Assembly: GCF_014283215.1 (NCBI RefSeq)
Contig: NZ_JACOMF010000011.1
Coordinates: forward strand, 80,407-144,406
DNA from: Siccirubricoccus deserti
GTDB taxonomy: Bacteria > Pseudomonadota > Alphaproteobacteria > Acetobacterales > Acetobacteraceae
Length of the DNA: 64,000 bases
Reading direction: 5' to 3'
Position numbers and translations under genes: made by a program
The notes under the pieces: generated by a model
The model's database searches: none
Seen by the model: only the letters and a program-made list of their open reading frames with translations
Told to the model about the DNA's origin: nothing
In this document: positions 47,130 through 56,481 of the stretch, one piece after another
How positions within the stretch are numbered: position 1 is the first letter of the stretch
Layout: each line of letters opens with the position of its first letter

Positions 47130-48758
47130 ATGGAAGGACGTCATGGGATGCTGCCGCGGGGGCTGGAGGAGGCCGTCCGGCGGGAGCAGGAGTTCGGCCG
47201 TTTCGGCCAGATGTTCCCGAAGCTGCCGGCGCTCGAGGTGGATGACGACAAGCTGCGGCAGCTTGCCGCGACCATGCTCGACGACAACACCTCGGCCGAC
47301 AACCTGAACGTGCCCGCCGGCTACACCTATCTCGGCCAGTTCATCGACCACGACATCACCTTCGACACCTCGGCAATCGGCGAGGCGGTGAACGACCCGC
47401 GCGGGCTGCTGAACTTCCGTACCCCACGGCTCGACCTCGACAGCGTCTATGGTGGCGGGCCGGGCGCCATGCCGCATCTCTACGACCGGCGCGACGGCCG
47501 CAAGCTCCTCATCGGCCGCTGTGGCCCCGGTGGCGGTGGCGATCCCGGGGTGAAAGCCGGGCTGCCGAACGACCTGCCGCGCACGCGGGAGGGCCTCGCC
47601 GTCATCGCCGATCCGCGCAACGACGAGAACCTGCTGGTGGCGCAGACCCATCTAGCGATCATGAAATTCCACAACAAGGTGGTCGACCTGCTGGACGCCG
47701 AGGCCAAGGTGCCTGCCGGCCAGCGCTTCGAGGAGGCCCGGCGGCTGGTGCGCTGGCATTACCAGCACATCGTGCTGTTCGACTTCCTCGACCGCCTCAT
47801 CGACATGAACGAGTTGCAGGACGTGCTCACCAAGGGGCGGAAATTCTACCGCTTCGAGGAGCAGAGCGAGTACCACGAACCCTACATGCCGGTGGAGTTC
47901 TCCGTCGCCGCCTACCGGCTCGGCCATTCCATGGTGCGGGAGGACTACAGCCACAACCGCGCCTTCAATCCGGGACCCGGCGGCGGCCCTGCCACCTTCC
48001 CCTTCCTGTTCAACTTCACCGGCAAGTCGGGCGGCATCGTCGGCGACCTGGTACCGCCGCAGGGCGACCGGGCGGCGGCGCAGGCGCTGCAGCAGGCGCT
48101 GCGGGTGCCGAGCCTGCAGATCCCGAACGGCGGCCCGCTGATCCCGCCGATCTTCGTCCCCTCGCTGCCCGGCGACTGGCCGATCGACTGGCACCGCTTC
48201 TACGAACTCGGCGAGCCGAAGGCGCCACCGCCCCAGGCCAAGCCGGCGCAGAACAACTTCCACCTGAACCACGCCCGGCTGCTCGACCCCTATCTGGTGC
48301 CGGCGCTGCACAAGCTGCCGCGTGAGGCGCAGTCGTCCGACAGCCTGCCCTTCCTCAACCTGAAGCGCGGGGTGAAGATGAAGCTGCCGAGCGGGCAGGC
48401 GGTGGCGAAGGCGATGCACATCGCACCGCTCTCGGCCAGCGAGATCGAGGGCAGCGGGCCGGATGGCGCCAAGGCGGCGCAACTCGGCCTGCATCGCGAC
48501 ACGCCGCTCTGGTACTACATCCTGAAGGAGGCGCAGCTGAAGGGGAACCAGGGCAATCGCCTCGGCCCGGTCGGCAGCCGCATCCTGGCGGAAGTCTTCG
48601 TCGGCTTCCTCGACGGCGACGCCGAGAGCTTCCGCCGCAAGGACCCCAAGTGGACGCCGACGCTACCGGCAGCGCAGGCCGGCAGCTTCACCATGCCGGA
48701 TCTTCTGCGCCTGGTCGGTGACCTCGACCCGATCAACGAGGCCAGCAGCTTCGCCTGA
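47130..48758 (+). CDS. Bacterial animal-type haem peroxidase
   Basis: This 542-residue member of the animal haem peroxidase (peroxidase-cyclooxygenase) superfamily shows the distal histidine in GQFIDHDITFD (H74, with D75 as the possible haem-ester or Ca site). ADPRNDENLLVAQTHLAIMKFHN corresponds to the canonical DxRxNENxxLxxxHTxFxxEHN helix. The proximal histidine is in AAYRLGHSMVR (H266). It would oxidise small substrates or halides with H2O2. There is no signal peptide and no RTX repeat, so secretion is unclear. GGGAGAG precedes ATG 47130; the frame is open to 47016 without homology. It is a single-gene unit followed by a hairpin. Confidence 0.88.
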   Translation: MEGRHGMLPRGLEEAVRREQEFGRFGQMFPKLPALEVDDDKLRQLAATMLDDNTSADNLNVPAGYTYLGQFIDHDITFDTSAIGEAVNDPRGLLNFRTPRLDLDSVYGGGPGAMPHLYDRRDGRKLLIGRCGPGGGGDPGVKAGLPNDLPRTREGLAVIADPRNDENLLVAQTHLAIMKFHNKVVDLLDAEAKVPAGQRFEEARRLVRWHYQHIVLFDFLDRLIDMNELQDVLTKGRKFYRFEEQSEYHEPYMPVEFSVAAYRLGHSMVREDYSHNRAFNPGPGGGPATFPFLFNFTGKSGGIVGDLVPPQGDRAAAQALQQALRVPSLQIPNGGPLIPPIFVPSLPGDWPIDWHRFYELGEPKAPPPQAKPAQNNFHLNHARLLDPYLVPALHKLPREAQSSDSLPFLNLKRGVKMKLPSGQAVAKAMHIAPLSASEIEGSGPDGAKAAQLGLHRDTPLWYYILKEAQLKGNQGNRLGPVGSRILAEVFVGFLDGDAESFRRKDPKWTPTLPAAQAGSFTMPDLLRLVGDLDPINEASSFA

Positions 48759-48764
48759 GCCGAG

Positions 48765-48793
48765 GGGCCGTCGGTGGAGACCGCCGGCGGCCC
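48765..48793. terminator. Bidirectional hairpin between the peroxidase and a binding-protein gene
   Basis: GGGCCGTCGGTGG (48765-48777), loop AGA and CCGCCGGCGGCCC (48781-48793) form a 13-bp stem with two G-U pairs. It is located in the 44-bp gap between the two convergent stop codons. Confidence 0.6.
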
Positions 48794-48802
48794 TGGGCCG
48801 CC

Positions 48803-50077
48803 TCACCCTTTCGCACCCAGCCGTGGCTGCAGGACGGCGACGGCCGCCTCGGCAGGGGAGACGGTCATCAGCCGGTTGCCCTGCCATTGCAGCAGGAAGG
48901 GCCGGGCGCGCTGGTTCTGGCCCTTCTCGTCGAAGCGGGCACCCCAGCCGGTGGCGGTGGTGCCTTCCGCCACATCCGTCGCCAGCACCGCGGCGCGCAG
49001 CTTGTCCTTGTCGGTGCCGCCGGCGCGGTGCAGCGCATCGAAGCCGATCTGTGCGCCGACGTAATTCGCCAGCGAGTGGCCGGACCGCGGCTCGCTGCCG
49101 TAGCGCCGCTGGTACAGCTCGGCAAAGGCGGCGGCACCCGGGGCGGCGCGCTCGTTCACCGCGAAAGGGGTGAAATCGACATTCATCGTGCCGTCGAAAT
49201 CCGGGCCGATGGCGCGGGCGGTGTCGGTCAGGCTGTAGCCGGCGCCAGCGCCGATCACCATGCGTGGCCACCAGCCGGCCTCCCGCAGGCCGCGGTAGAA
49301 CAGCACGATGTCGTTCTGGTAGCCGGTGTGCAGCACCACATCGGCGCCGAGCCCGTGCAGCCGCTGGATCATCGCCGACAGGTCGATGCTGCGCGCGCCA
49401 TAGGCCAGCTTCTCCACCAGGTTCAGGCCACGCGCCTTGATCTGCACCTCCTGGAAGCCGCCGACGCTCTGCCCGTACAGCCCGTCCTCATGCAGGATGG
49501 CGAGCTTCAGCGTCTCCGGCCTGAGGCTTGCCCGCGCCTCCGGCGCCAGGCCGAGGATCGGGCAGAGCGCGTCGGGGATGGCGTTCACGCTTTCCCGCGC
49601 GAAATCGCTGGCGCGCGGGCAGGTGCGAAAGACGTAGCGGAAGCCGCGGTCGGTGATCGGGTCGGCGATCGCACCCAGCTCGAAATACGGAATGCCGGCC
49701 AACTCGGCCGCCTGGGTGGCGGCGAAGGCGAGCGGCGAGGCATAGGTGCCGAAGACCGCGGCGACGCGGGCCTCGCCGATCAGCCGGCGCACCTCGGCCA
49801 GCGCCTGGGCCTGGTCCATCGCGTCGCCCTTCACCAGCCGGACGGGGCGGCCGAGCAGCCCGCCGGCGGCGTTGCGCTCCTCCGCCGCCAACTCCAGGCC
49901 GCGGAAGCTTTCGTCACCCAGCAGGGTGAAGCTGCCGGTAAAGGGAAACAGCGCGCCGAGCCGCAGTTCATTCGCTGGGGCAGTCGGCTGCTGCGCGGTG
50001 GCGGGGCGCGCCCGGAGGAAGGGGGCGGCCAAAGCGGCGAGGCTGCCCAGCAGCGGGCGGCGGGCTGTGCCGGTCAT
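48803..50077 (-). CDS. ABC transporter substrate-binding protein (branched-chain amino acid/amide type)
   Basis: This 424-residue periplasmic binding protein has a twin-arginine-like signal (TARRPLLGSLAALAAPFLRA). The LivK-like fold is shown by LRLGALFPFTGSFTLLGDESFRGLELAAEERNA, PVRLVKGDAMDQAQALAEVRRLI and VFGTYASPLAFAATQAAELAGIPYFELGAIAD. It is an orphan without transport subunits. The start at 50077 is preferred to upstream frames because the signal peptide begins there. It is divergent from the quinone oxidoreductase gene. Confidence 0.92.
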   Translation of the reverse strand: MTGTARRPLLGSLAALAAPFLRARPATAQQPTAPANELRLGALFPFTGSFTLLGDESFRGLELAAEERNAAGGLLGRPVRLVKGDAMDQAQALAEVRRLIGEARVAAVFGTYASPLAFAATQAAELAGIPYFELGAIADPITDRGFRYVFRTCPRASDFARESVNAIPDALCPILGLAPEARASLRPETLKLAILHEDGLYGQSVGGFQEVQIKARGLNLVEKLAYGARSIDLSAMIQRLHGLGADVVLHTGYQNDIVLFYRGLREAGWWPRMVIGAGAGYSLTDTARAIGPDFDGTMNVDFTPFAVNERAAPGAAAFAELYQRRYGSEPRSGHSLANYVGAQIGFDALHRAGGTDKDKLRAAVLATDVAEGTTATGWGARFDEKGQNQRARPFLLQWQGNRLMTVSPAEAAVAVLQPRLGAKG

Positions 50078-50201
50078 GGCGCGGTTCCGGTGGCAAGGCG
50101 TGCGCGATACTCCCCGCGCCGGCCCGCGCTGGCAACCCCGCGCTTGACGGAAGTGGCGCCCGCGCGGAAACCTCCGCGCCCGCCTGGGGAGGGAATGCGC
50201 C

Positions 50202-51209
50202 ATGCCGACGCTGCCAGAGACCATGATCCTCATCGACCACGGCAAGGGCGGCGCGCCCGAGGTGCTGGTGCCGCAGCGCGGCCCGCTGCCGCAGCCGAAG
50301 CCGGATGAGGTGCTGATCCGCGTGCTCGCCACCGGCGTCAATCGCCCGGATGTCGCGCAGCGCAAGGGCGAGTATCCGCCGCCGCCCGGTGCCAGCTCGG
50401 TCATCGGCCTCGAGACCGCGGGCGAGGTGGTCGCGGTGGGGCCGGAAGCGGGGGCCTGGAAGGTTGGCGACAAGGTCTGCGCGCTGACCAACGGCGGCGC
50501 CTATGCCGAGTATTGCACCGCGCCCGCGGCGCAATGCCTGCCTTGGCCGAAAGGGTTCGACGCGATCCGCGCCGCGGCGCTGCCGGAGACCTTCTTCACC
50601 GTCTGGGCCAACCTGTTCGGCCACGGACGGCTGGCGGCGGGCGAAACCGTGCTGGTCCATGGCGGCACCTCCGGCATCGGCGTCACCGCGATCCAGCTGG
50701 CCAAGGCCTTCGGCGCGACGGTGATCGCGACTGCCGGCAGCGCCGCGAAATGCGAGGCGATGCGCGGCCTCGGCGCGGATGTGGCGATCGACTACCGGAC
50801 CCAGGATTTCGTCGCGGAGGTGAAGCGCGCCACCGACGGCAGGCTGGCCGATGTCGTGCTCGACATGGTCGGCGCCGACTACTTCAACCGCAACCTGCGT
50901 TGCCTCGGGATGGATGGGCGGCTGGTGATCATCGCCTTCCTCGGCGGGTTCGAGGTGGCGAAGGCGGATCTGCGGCCGGTGATGACGCGGCGGCTCACCG
51001 TCACCGGCAGCACCATGCGGCCGCGCACCACGGCGCAGAAGGGCGCCATCGCCGCGGCGCTGCGCGAGAAGGTCTGGCCGCTGCTGGAGGCCGGGCGCTG
51101 CGCCCCGCCGATCTACCAGGTGTTCCCGCTGGACCAGGCGGCGGCGGCGCATGCGCTGATGGAAAGCAGCCAGCACATCGGCAAGATCATGCTGAAGGTG
51201 GCGGAGTGA
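50202..51209 (+). CDS. NAD(P)H quinone oxidoreductase (MDR superfamily, PIG3-like)
   Basis: This 335-residue zinc-free medium-chain dehydrogenase shows LATGVNRPDVAQRKGEYPPPPGASSVIGLETAGEV, the core FFTVWANLFGHGRLAAGETVLVHGGTSGIGVTAIQLAKAFG (cofactor-binding GGTSGIG) and VLDMVGADYFNRNLRCLGMDGRLVIIAFLGG. The pattern fits PIG3/quinone reductase enzymes, which reduce quinones with NADPH. GGGAGGG lies before ATG 50202. Confidence 0.9.
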   Translation: MPTLPETMILIDHGKGGAPEVLVPQRGPLPQPKPDEVLIRVLATGVNRPDVAQRKGEYPPPPGASSVIGLETAGEVVAVGPEAGAWKVGDKVCALTNGGAYAEYCTAPAAQCLPWPKGFDAIRAAALPETFFTVWANLFGHGRLAAGETVLVHGGTSGIGVTAIQLAKAFGATVIATAGSAAKCEAMRGLGADVAIDYRTQDFVAEVKRATDGRLADVVLDMVGADYFNRNLRCLGMDGRLVIIAFLGGFEVAKADLRPVMTRRLTVTGSTMRPRTTAQKGAIAAALREKVWPLLEAGRCAPPIYQVFPLDQAAAAHALMESSQHIGKIMLKVAE

Positions 51210-51248
51210 TCGCACCGGGCCGTGCGGGCGTGACGCGGCCGTATTCAC

Positions 51249-52142
51249 TTGCCTGAACCGGGCCGGCTGCGCGACGGCCTGCATTATCTCGCCATCTCGG
51301 TGGTGCTGTTCGGCGGTATCTGGCCGGTGACCAAGGCGGCGCTGGCACATGCCACGCCGCTGTGGTTCGCCTTCAATCGTGCCGCCATGGCGGGCTCCGT
51401 CGTCACCCTGCTGCTGGCGGCGATGCGGCGGCTGCGCCAGCCGGCGCGGGAGGATTGGCCCAGCATCATCGCCCTTGGCACCCTGCAGCTCGGCGGCTTC
51501 TTCGCCCTGGCGCATCTGGCGCTGGACTACATCCCGGCCGGGCGCACCGCGATCCTCGCCAATGTGACGATCTTCTGGCTGATCCCGCTCTCGGTCTGGC
51601 TGCTGGGGGAACGGGTCGCTGCGCTGCAATGGCTGGCGACGCTGGTCGGGCTGGCCGGGGTGGTGGTGCTGATGCAGCCCTGGGCGATGGCGGGGGCCGA
51701 TGCCACGGCGCTGCTGCCCGGCTACGCCATGCTGCTGCTGGCCAGCCTGTTCTGGAGCCTGGCAATCCTCGTCACCCGCCGCTTCCCGCCGCGCCGGCCG
51801 GTGCTCGACCTGCTGCCCTGGAGCTTCGGCCTGGGCGCGGCGATATTGCTGCCGCTGGCGCTGTGGCGGGAGCCGGCCGGCGGCATCGGCTGGGAGTCCT
51901 GGCCGCATGCGGCCTTCGTCGGCGCCGTCGCCGCGCCGCTCGGTACCTGGGCGACGATCGAGACCGGGCGCCGGCTGTCCGGCCTCATGGCCTCGGTGGG
52001 GTTCCTGCTGGTGCCGACGCTTGGCGTGGCGATCTCGACCCTTTGGCTGGGCGAGGCGTTGGGCTGGGACGTGCTGGCGGGCGGCGGGCTGATCGGCCTC
52101 AGCTTAGTGCTGGCGGCGCTGGGGCAGGCGAGGCGGCGATGA
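51249..52142 (+). CDS. EamA-family (DMT) transporter
   Basis: This 297-residue protein has ten hydrophobic helices arranged as two EamA repeats, with GGIWPVTKAALAHATPLWFAFNRAA in the first and MASVGFLLVPTLGVAISTLWLGEALGW in the second. It probably exports metabolites. The start is taken as TTG at 51249, since no ATG fits before the first helix. Its stop overlaps the hydrolase gene (ATGA). Confidence 0.85.
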   Translation: MPEPGRLRDGLHYLAISVVLFGGIWPVTKAALAHATPLWFAFNRAAMAGSVVTLLLAAMRRLRQPAREDWPSIIALGTLQLGGFFALAHLALDYIPAGRTAILANVTIFWLIPLSVWLLGERVAALQWLATLVGLAGVVVLMQPWAMAGADATALLPGYAMLLLASLFWSLAILVTRRFPPRRPVLDLLPWSFGLGAAILLPLALWREPAGGIGWESWPHAAFVGAVAAPLGTWATIETGRRLSGLMASVGFLLVPTLGVAISTLWLGEALGWDVLAGGGLIGLSLVLAALGQARRR

Positions 52143-52894
52143 CGATGTTGCATCGGGTGGAACTGGGGGAGGGGCCGCCGGTCGTGCTGCTGCACGGGCT
52201 GTTCGGCAGCGCGCAGAACTGGGGCAGCATCCAGAAGCGGCTGGCGGCGCATCATCGGGTGCTGGCGCTCGACCTGCCGAGCCATGGCGCCTCGGCGCAT
52301 GACAAGGCAATGGACTACCCGCGCATGGCGGCGGCGGTGGCCGGGGCCATGGCGGGGCCGATGGCGGTGCTCGGCCACTCCATGGGGGGCAAGGTGGCGA
52401 TGATGCTGGCGCTAGGCCGGCCGGAGCTGGTGACGCGGCTGGTGGTCGCCGATATCGCCCCGGTCACCTACCCGCCGACGTTGCGCGGCTATGTCGAGGC
52501 GATGCGGGCGGTGCCGATGCACCCTGGCCTGACCCGGCGGGAGGCCGATGCGGCGCTGGCCGGGGCGGTACCGGAGGCCGGCGTCCGCGCCTTCCTGCTG
52601 CACAACCTGCGGTTGGGCGAGGGTGCCCCGTCCTGGCGCCTCGGGCTGGAGGAGATCGCCGCCGCCATGCCGCTGCTGGAGGGCTTCCCCGAGGTGGCGG
52701 CCCGCTACGACGGCCCGGTGCTGGTGCTGGCCGGAGAGCGCTCCAACTACATCCGCCCGGCCTATCACGCGCGCATCCGGGCGCTGTTCCCCCGGGTGGA
52801 ATTCGCCATCGTGCCCGGCACCGGCCACTGGGTGCATGCCGAGAACCCCGCGGGGTTCTTGGCATTGGTGGAACCCTTCCTGGCCGCGGGTTGA
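52139..52894 (+). CDS. Alpha/beta hydrolase (YbfF-like esterase)
   Basis: This 251-residue alpha/beta hydrolase has an oxyanion region PPVVLLHGLFGSAQNWGSI and a nucleophile elbow GHSMGG; the acid is likely in VLVLAGERSNYI and the catalytic histidine in PGTGHWVHAENP. The layout matches small esterases such as YbfF. It overlaps the EamA gene by four bases and is followed by a bidirectional hairpin. Confidence 0.88.
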   Translation: MTMLHRVELGEGPPVVLLHGLFGSAQNWGSIQKRLAAHHRVLALDLPSHGASAHDKAMDYPRMAAAVAGAMAGPMAVLGHSMGGKVAMMLALGRPELVTRLVVADIAPVTYPPTLRGYVEAMRAVPMHPGLTRREADAALAGAVPEAGVRAFLLHNLRLGEGAPSWRLGLEEIAAAMPLLEGFPEVAARYDGPVLVLAGERSNYIRPAYHARIRALFPRVEFAIVPGTGHWVHAENPAGFLALVEPFLAAG

Positions 52895-52901
52895 CCAGGC
52901 G

Positions 52902-52929
52902 TCACGCGGGCCGGACAGGACCCGCGTGA
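52902..52929. terminator. Bidirectional hairpin between hydrolase and FKBP genes
   Basis: TCACGCGGG (52902-52910) and CCCGCGTGA (52921-52929) form a perfect 9-bp stem with a ten-base loop in the 51-bp gap between two convergent stop codons. No T-run follows on either strand. Confidence 0.55.
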
Positions 52930-52945
52930 AGCACCTTCTCCGGCC

Positions 52946-53278
52946 TCAGCCGACGCCGAGCAGCTCGACGTCGAAGACCAGCGTCGCATTCGGCGGGATC
53001 ACGCCGCCGGCGCCGCGCGCCCCGTAGCCAAGCTCCGGCGGGATCACCAGGGTGCGGTGGCCGCCCACCTTCATGCCTTGCACGCCCTGGTCCCAGCCGG
53101 CGATCACATGGCCGGCGCCGAGCTGGAAGCGGAAAGGCTCGCCGCGGTCGCGCGAGCTGTCGAACTTGCGGCCCTTGTTGTCGGTGGCGGCGGCGTCGAA
53201 CAGCCAGCCGGTGTAATGGACCTCGACATTCTGGCCGGCGGTCGCGGTCTCGCCGGTGCCGATGGTGCGGTCGGTCAT
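52946..53278 (-). CDS. FKBP-type peptidyl-prolyl cis-trans isomerase
   Basis: The 110-residue protein is a single FKBP domain: [78 protein letters not shown]. The active-site aromatic and Asp residues are conserved. No signal peptide is seen, so it acts in the cytosol as a protein-folding isomerase. Confidence 0.95.
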   Translation of the reverse strand: MTDRTIGTGETATAGQNVEVHYTGWLFDAAATDNKGRKFDSSRDRGEPFRFQLGAGHVIAGWDQGVQGMKVGGHRTLVIPPELGYGARGAGGVIPPNATLVFDVELLGVG

Positions 53279-53342
53279 GGTGTCGCTCTCCTCGTCTGGG
53301 GGAGGCTTTAGCCCGCGGTGACCGCCCGTGGAACCCGGCGGC

Positions 53343-54326
53343 TCAGCTCAGCTCCACCATGGTGATCTCCGGCGGCATGCCGAAGCGCACCGGCATGATC
53401 GAATTGCCGATACCGCCCGACACCACCAGGTGACGCCGATCCTCGATGATCGACCCATAGGCGAAGCGGTTGCCGAAGCGGCTGGGCACGACCGGCGACC
53501 AGCCGAAGGCGCGCACCTGTCCGCCATGGGTATGGCCGGAAAGCGTCACCGCCACCCGGGACGGCACTTGCGGGAAGATATCCGGCTCATGCGCCAGCAG
53601 GATGGTAGGCGCGCCATCGGTGACCTGCGCCAGCGTGCCGGGCAGGTCGTCCGTGCCGTGCCAGCTGCCGCGGCGGCCGTAGGACCACTGGCTGCCGAGC
53701 CCGGCCAGCCAGATGCGCTGGCCCTGATGCTCCAGCGGGCGGACCTCATTGTGCAGGATGGGCAGGCCGGCGGCGGCGAAATCCGCCGCGGCGAAGGGCA
53801 TCGGCACCTGCTTCGCCTGGGCCGCCGGATCTTCCCACCAGTCGTGGTTGCCGAGGATGGCATGCACGCCAAGTGGCGCGCGCAGCCCGGCCAGCACATC
53901 CGCCACCTGGCGCATGCTCGGGCGCTCGGAGACGAAGCGGTGGTCGGCCAGGTAGTCGCCCAGCAGCACCACCATGTCGGGCTTCTGCGCATTGGTCATG
54001 GCGACGGCGCGGGACAGCCGGGCCAGCGGAGTATGCGGCCCGCCACAATGCGGGTCGGCGATCAGCGCGATGGAGAGCGGCAGCCCGCGCGGCCAGTTCG
54101 GTGGGCTGATGCGGTGGTGGACCACCCGCAGCCGGACGCCGGGCTCCAAGGCCGTGGCATAGCCGCCCAGCCCGGCCCCGCCGGCACCGATGCCGCCGGC
54201 CCAGCGCAGCAGGCGGCGCCGGCGCAACCCCTTGCGCTGCGTGTCTCGTACTACAGGGTCAAGCCCCGTCTCACGGCTCAGCTCACCGGAGTCCCGGAGC
54301 GCAAGCGCCGCCAAATCGCCGTCCAT
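53343..54326 (-). CDS. Membrane-anchored metallophosphoesterase (YkuE-like)
   Basis: This protein of about 327 residues has an arginine-rich segment and one hydrophobic helix near residues 40-55 ([17 protein letters not shown]). The calcineurin-like phosphoesterase domain follows with all metal ligands: [30 protein letters not shown] and SGHTHGGQ. It resembles YkuE/LpxG-type enzymes that cleave lipid or other phosphates at the membrane. ATG 54326 is chosen; a TTG lies at 54338. Confidence 0.88.
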   Translation of the reverse strand: MDGDLAALALRDSGELSRETGLDPVVRDTQRKGLRRRRLLRWAGGIGAGGAGLGGYATALEPGVRLRVVHHRISPPNWPRGLPLSIALIADPHCGGPHTPLARLSRAVAMTNAQKPDMVVLLGDYLADHRFVSERPSMRQVADVLAGLRAPLGVHAILGNHDWWEDPAAQAKQVPMPFAAADFAAAGLPILHNEVRPLEHQGQRIWLAGLGSQWSYGRRGSWHGTDDLPGTLAQVTDGAPTILLAHEPDIFPQVPSRVAVTLSGHTHGGQVRAFGWSPVVPSRFGNRFAYGSIIEDRRHLVVSGGIGNSIMPVRFGMPPEITMVELS

Positions 54327-54743
54327 GCCAGACCCCAAATTGCGACCGCGCCGCGCGCGATGCCCCCGATCATGCCCGATGCCGCAGGACGCCCTGCGAG
54401 CGCAGCGCGGCTTCAGGCATTTCCCCCTTTATGGACCGCCGGTTGCTGACGGACTCTGAACCGTCGCGCCGGGTTTCGCGCCGCAGGGCTTAAGCTGCGG
54501 CGCGTGCGGCGTCCAGGCAATGTGTGGAGCAGGTCGCCGAAAAATCACCGGCGTCGCCGCGACAGAGATACACGCATCCTCGGTGGAGGATATGGGTGGC
54601 GCTGCCGCATGGATCAACCCGGCAGGCCGAGCGGCGGCGTCGGCCGCCCACCCGCTGCCGTTCCGTCCCCGGCGCCGTTCAGCCGGAATGAGTCGCGCCG
54701 GCCTCCTGATTCCCGGCTCGCACGGAGCCGGCTCCGACGCCGC
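54327..54743. other. 417-bp intergenic region with hairpins
   Basis: No gene is recognised here. A long hairpin CGCGCCGCAG/CTGCGGCGCG (54477-54486, 54495-54504; eight-base loop GGCTTAAG) and a small one ATCCTC-GGTG-GAGGAT (54576-54591) are visible. The region should contain the 3' end of the glycosylase transcript and the promoter of the metallophosphoesterase. Confidence 0.45.
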
Positions 54744-55421
54744 TTATTGCGGCTTGAACACGCTTCGTTTCGCCGCATCCGCCGCCCGCCACAGATACCA
54801 GGCGGCGATGCTGCGCCAGGGTGCCCAGGCCTGGCCGATCTCGGCCAGCGCCTTCGGCTTCGGCTGGGCTTCCAGCCCCGCCGCCACCCGCCAGCCCTCG
54901 CGCACCCCGAAATCATCCACCGGCAGTACATCCGGGCGGCCCAGGGTGAAGATCAGCAACATCTCCACCGTCCAGCGGCCGACGCCGCGGATCGCCACCA
55001 GCCGCTCGATCAGCGCCTCATCCGAGAGCCGGGCGCAGCCCTGCAGCGGCGGTACCAGCCCGCCGGCGGCCTTCTCGGCGATATCGCGGATGGCCGCGAC
55101 CTTGGATTGCGAGAAGCCGCAGGCCCGCATCGCCGCGACATCCATGGCCAGCACCGCGGCGGGTGCGGGGAAGGCCTCGCCCGGGTGCTGCGCCAGGAAG
55201 CGGCCGAGGATCGCCTCGGCGGCGCGGCCATGCACCTGCTGATGGGCAATGGCGCGGATCAGCGCCTCATAGGGCTCGCGCTGCACCGGGGCGAGGGTGC
55301 AGGGGCCGATCTGGCGGATCACCCGTTTCAGCACCGGATCGCGCCGCAGCGCCCGCTCTGCCTTCGCCCAGCCGGCACTGGCGGCGGCCGGCGGCGCGCC
55401 GGTGCCGACATTCTCGACCAT
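54744..55421 (-). CDS. DNA-3-methyladenine glycosylase II (AlkA-like)
   Basis: This 225-residue helix-hairpin-helix glycosylase removes alkylated bases from DNA. The HhH motif is LVAIRGVGRWTVEMLLI, followed by the catalytic aspartate in DVLPVDDFGVREG (D169/D170). AIAHQQVHGRAAEAI is also typical. It lacks the N-terminal extra domain of E. coli AlkA, as do many bacterial relatives. Its ATG shares one base with the stop of the upstream Bug gene (TGATG), a surprising coupling given the unrelated functions. Confidence 0.9.
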   Translation of the reverse strand: MVENVGTGAPPAAASAGWAKAERALRRDPVLKRVIRQIGPCTLAPVQREPYEALIRAIAHQQVHGRAAEAILGRFLAQHPGEAFPAPAAVLAMDVAAMRACGFSQSKVAAIRDIAEKAAGGLVPPLQGCARLSDEALIERLVAIRGVGRWTVEMLLIFTLGRPDVLPVDDFGVREGWRVAAGLEAQPKPKALAEIGQAWAPWRSIAAWYLWRAADAAKRSVFKPQ

Positions 55422-56401
55422 CAGTCCACCGAAAGCTTGGCGGCACGCGACATCCCGAGCCAAGTGGTCCGCTCCGCTTCCAGCCAGCGTGGCAGATCGG
55501 CGGGGGGCACCAGCAGCGGGTCGACGAAGCTTGCCCGCAGCCGCGCCTGGGTGGCCTCGTCCATGGCTTCGGCGAAGGCCTGGCGCAGCCGCGCGGCGAC
55601 GGCCTCCGGCGTACGGCGGTGCACCAGCAGCGTATTCCACACGGAGACGGCGTAGCCGGCGAGCCCGGCCTCCTGCATCGTCGGCACCTCGGGCAGGGCG
55701 GAGGCGCGTTTGGCGGTGCTGACGCCGAGGGCACGGAAGGTGCCGGCGCGGATTTGCTGCGTGGAGGTGGCGGTGGTGTCGAACAGGAAGTCGAACTCCC
55801 CGGCCAGCAGCGCCGCGACCGCCGGGGAGGAGCCGCGATAGGGCACATGCGTCGCCTCGAAGCCGCCGAGCTGCAGCAGCAGCGTGGCGCAGAGATGCGA
55901 TGAACTGCCGTTGCCGACCGAGCCGAAGATCAGCCCGCCGGACTTGCCGCGCGCCACCAGCTCCGCCACCGATGAGACATCGAGGCGCTTCGGATTGACC
56001 GACAGCACATTGGCCATGTCATTGATGGTGCCGAGCACGGCGAAGTCCCGCACCAGATCGACCCCGGAATTGGCGTAGAGCAGCGGGTTCACGCCGAACA
56101 TGGCGGCGGTGCCGACCAGCAGCGTATAGCCGTCCGGCTCCGCCGCGGCGGCGGCCTGGGCGCCGATGTTGCCGCCGGCACCGGCCCGGTTTTCGATCAC
56201 CACCGGCTGGCCGAGCCGGCGCGACAGCGGCTCGGCGATGATACGGGCGACGATGTCGGTGACGCCGCCCGGTGGATAGCCGACGATGATCCGCAGCGGC
56301 CGGCTGGGGAAGTCGGGCTGGGCGCGGGCGCCGGGGGCCAGGACGGGGGCGGCGAGCAGGGTGGCGGCGGTGGCGCCGAGCCAGCGGCGGCGGGTGGGCA
56401 T
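55421..56401 (-). CDS. Bug/TctC-family periplasmic binding protein
   Basis: This 326-residue receptor has a twin-arginine-like signal (MPTRRRWLGATAATLLAAPVLA) and family motifs PLRIIVGYPPGGVTDIVARI, VVIENRAGAGGNIGAQAAA, DGYTLLVGTAAMFG, FGSVGNGSSSHLCAT and VPYRGSSPAVAALLAGEFDFLFD. It is the fourth Bug protein of the window, again without TctAB subunits, and it overlaps the DNA glycosylase gene by one base. Confidence 0.93.
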   Translation of the reverse strand: MPTRRRWLGATAATLLAAPVLAPGARAQPDFPSRPLRIIVGYPPGGVTDIVARIIAEPLSRRLGQPVVIENRAGAGGNIGAQAAAAAEPDGYTLLVGTAAMFGVNPLLYANSGVDLVRDFAVLGTINDMANVLSVNPKRLDVSSVAELVARGKSGGLIFGSVGNGSSSHLCATLLLQLGGFEATHVPYRGSSPAVAALLAGEFDFLFDTTATSTQQIRAGTFRALGVSTAKRASALPEVPTMQEAGLAGYAVSVWNTLLVHRRTPEAVAARLRQAFAEAMDEATQARLRASFVDPLLVPPADLPRWLEAERTTWLGMSRAAKLSVD

Positions 56402-56481
56402 GGCAGATTTTCCGGATTGGTTGCGCAGCCCGTAGCAAGGCCCGGCTGCCGCAGCAACCGCCGCCGCGGCAACGGCTCGGC

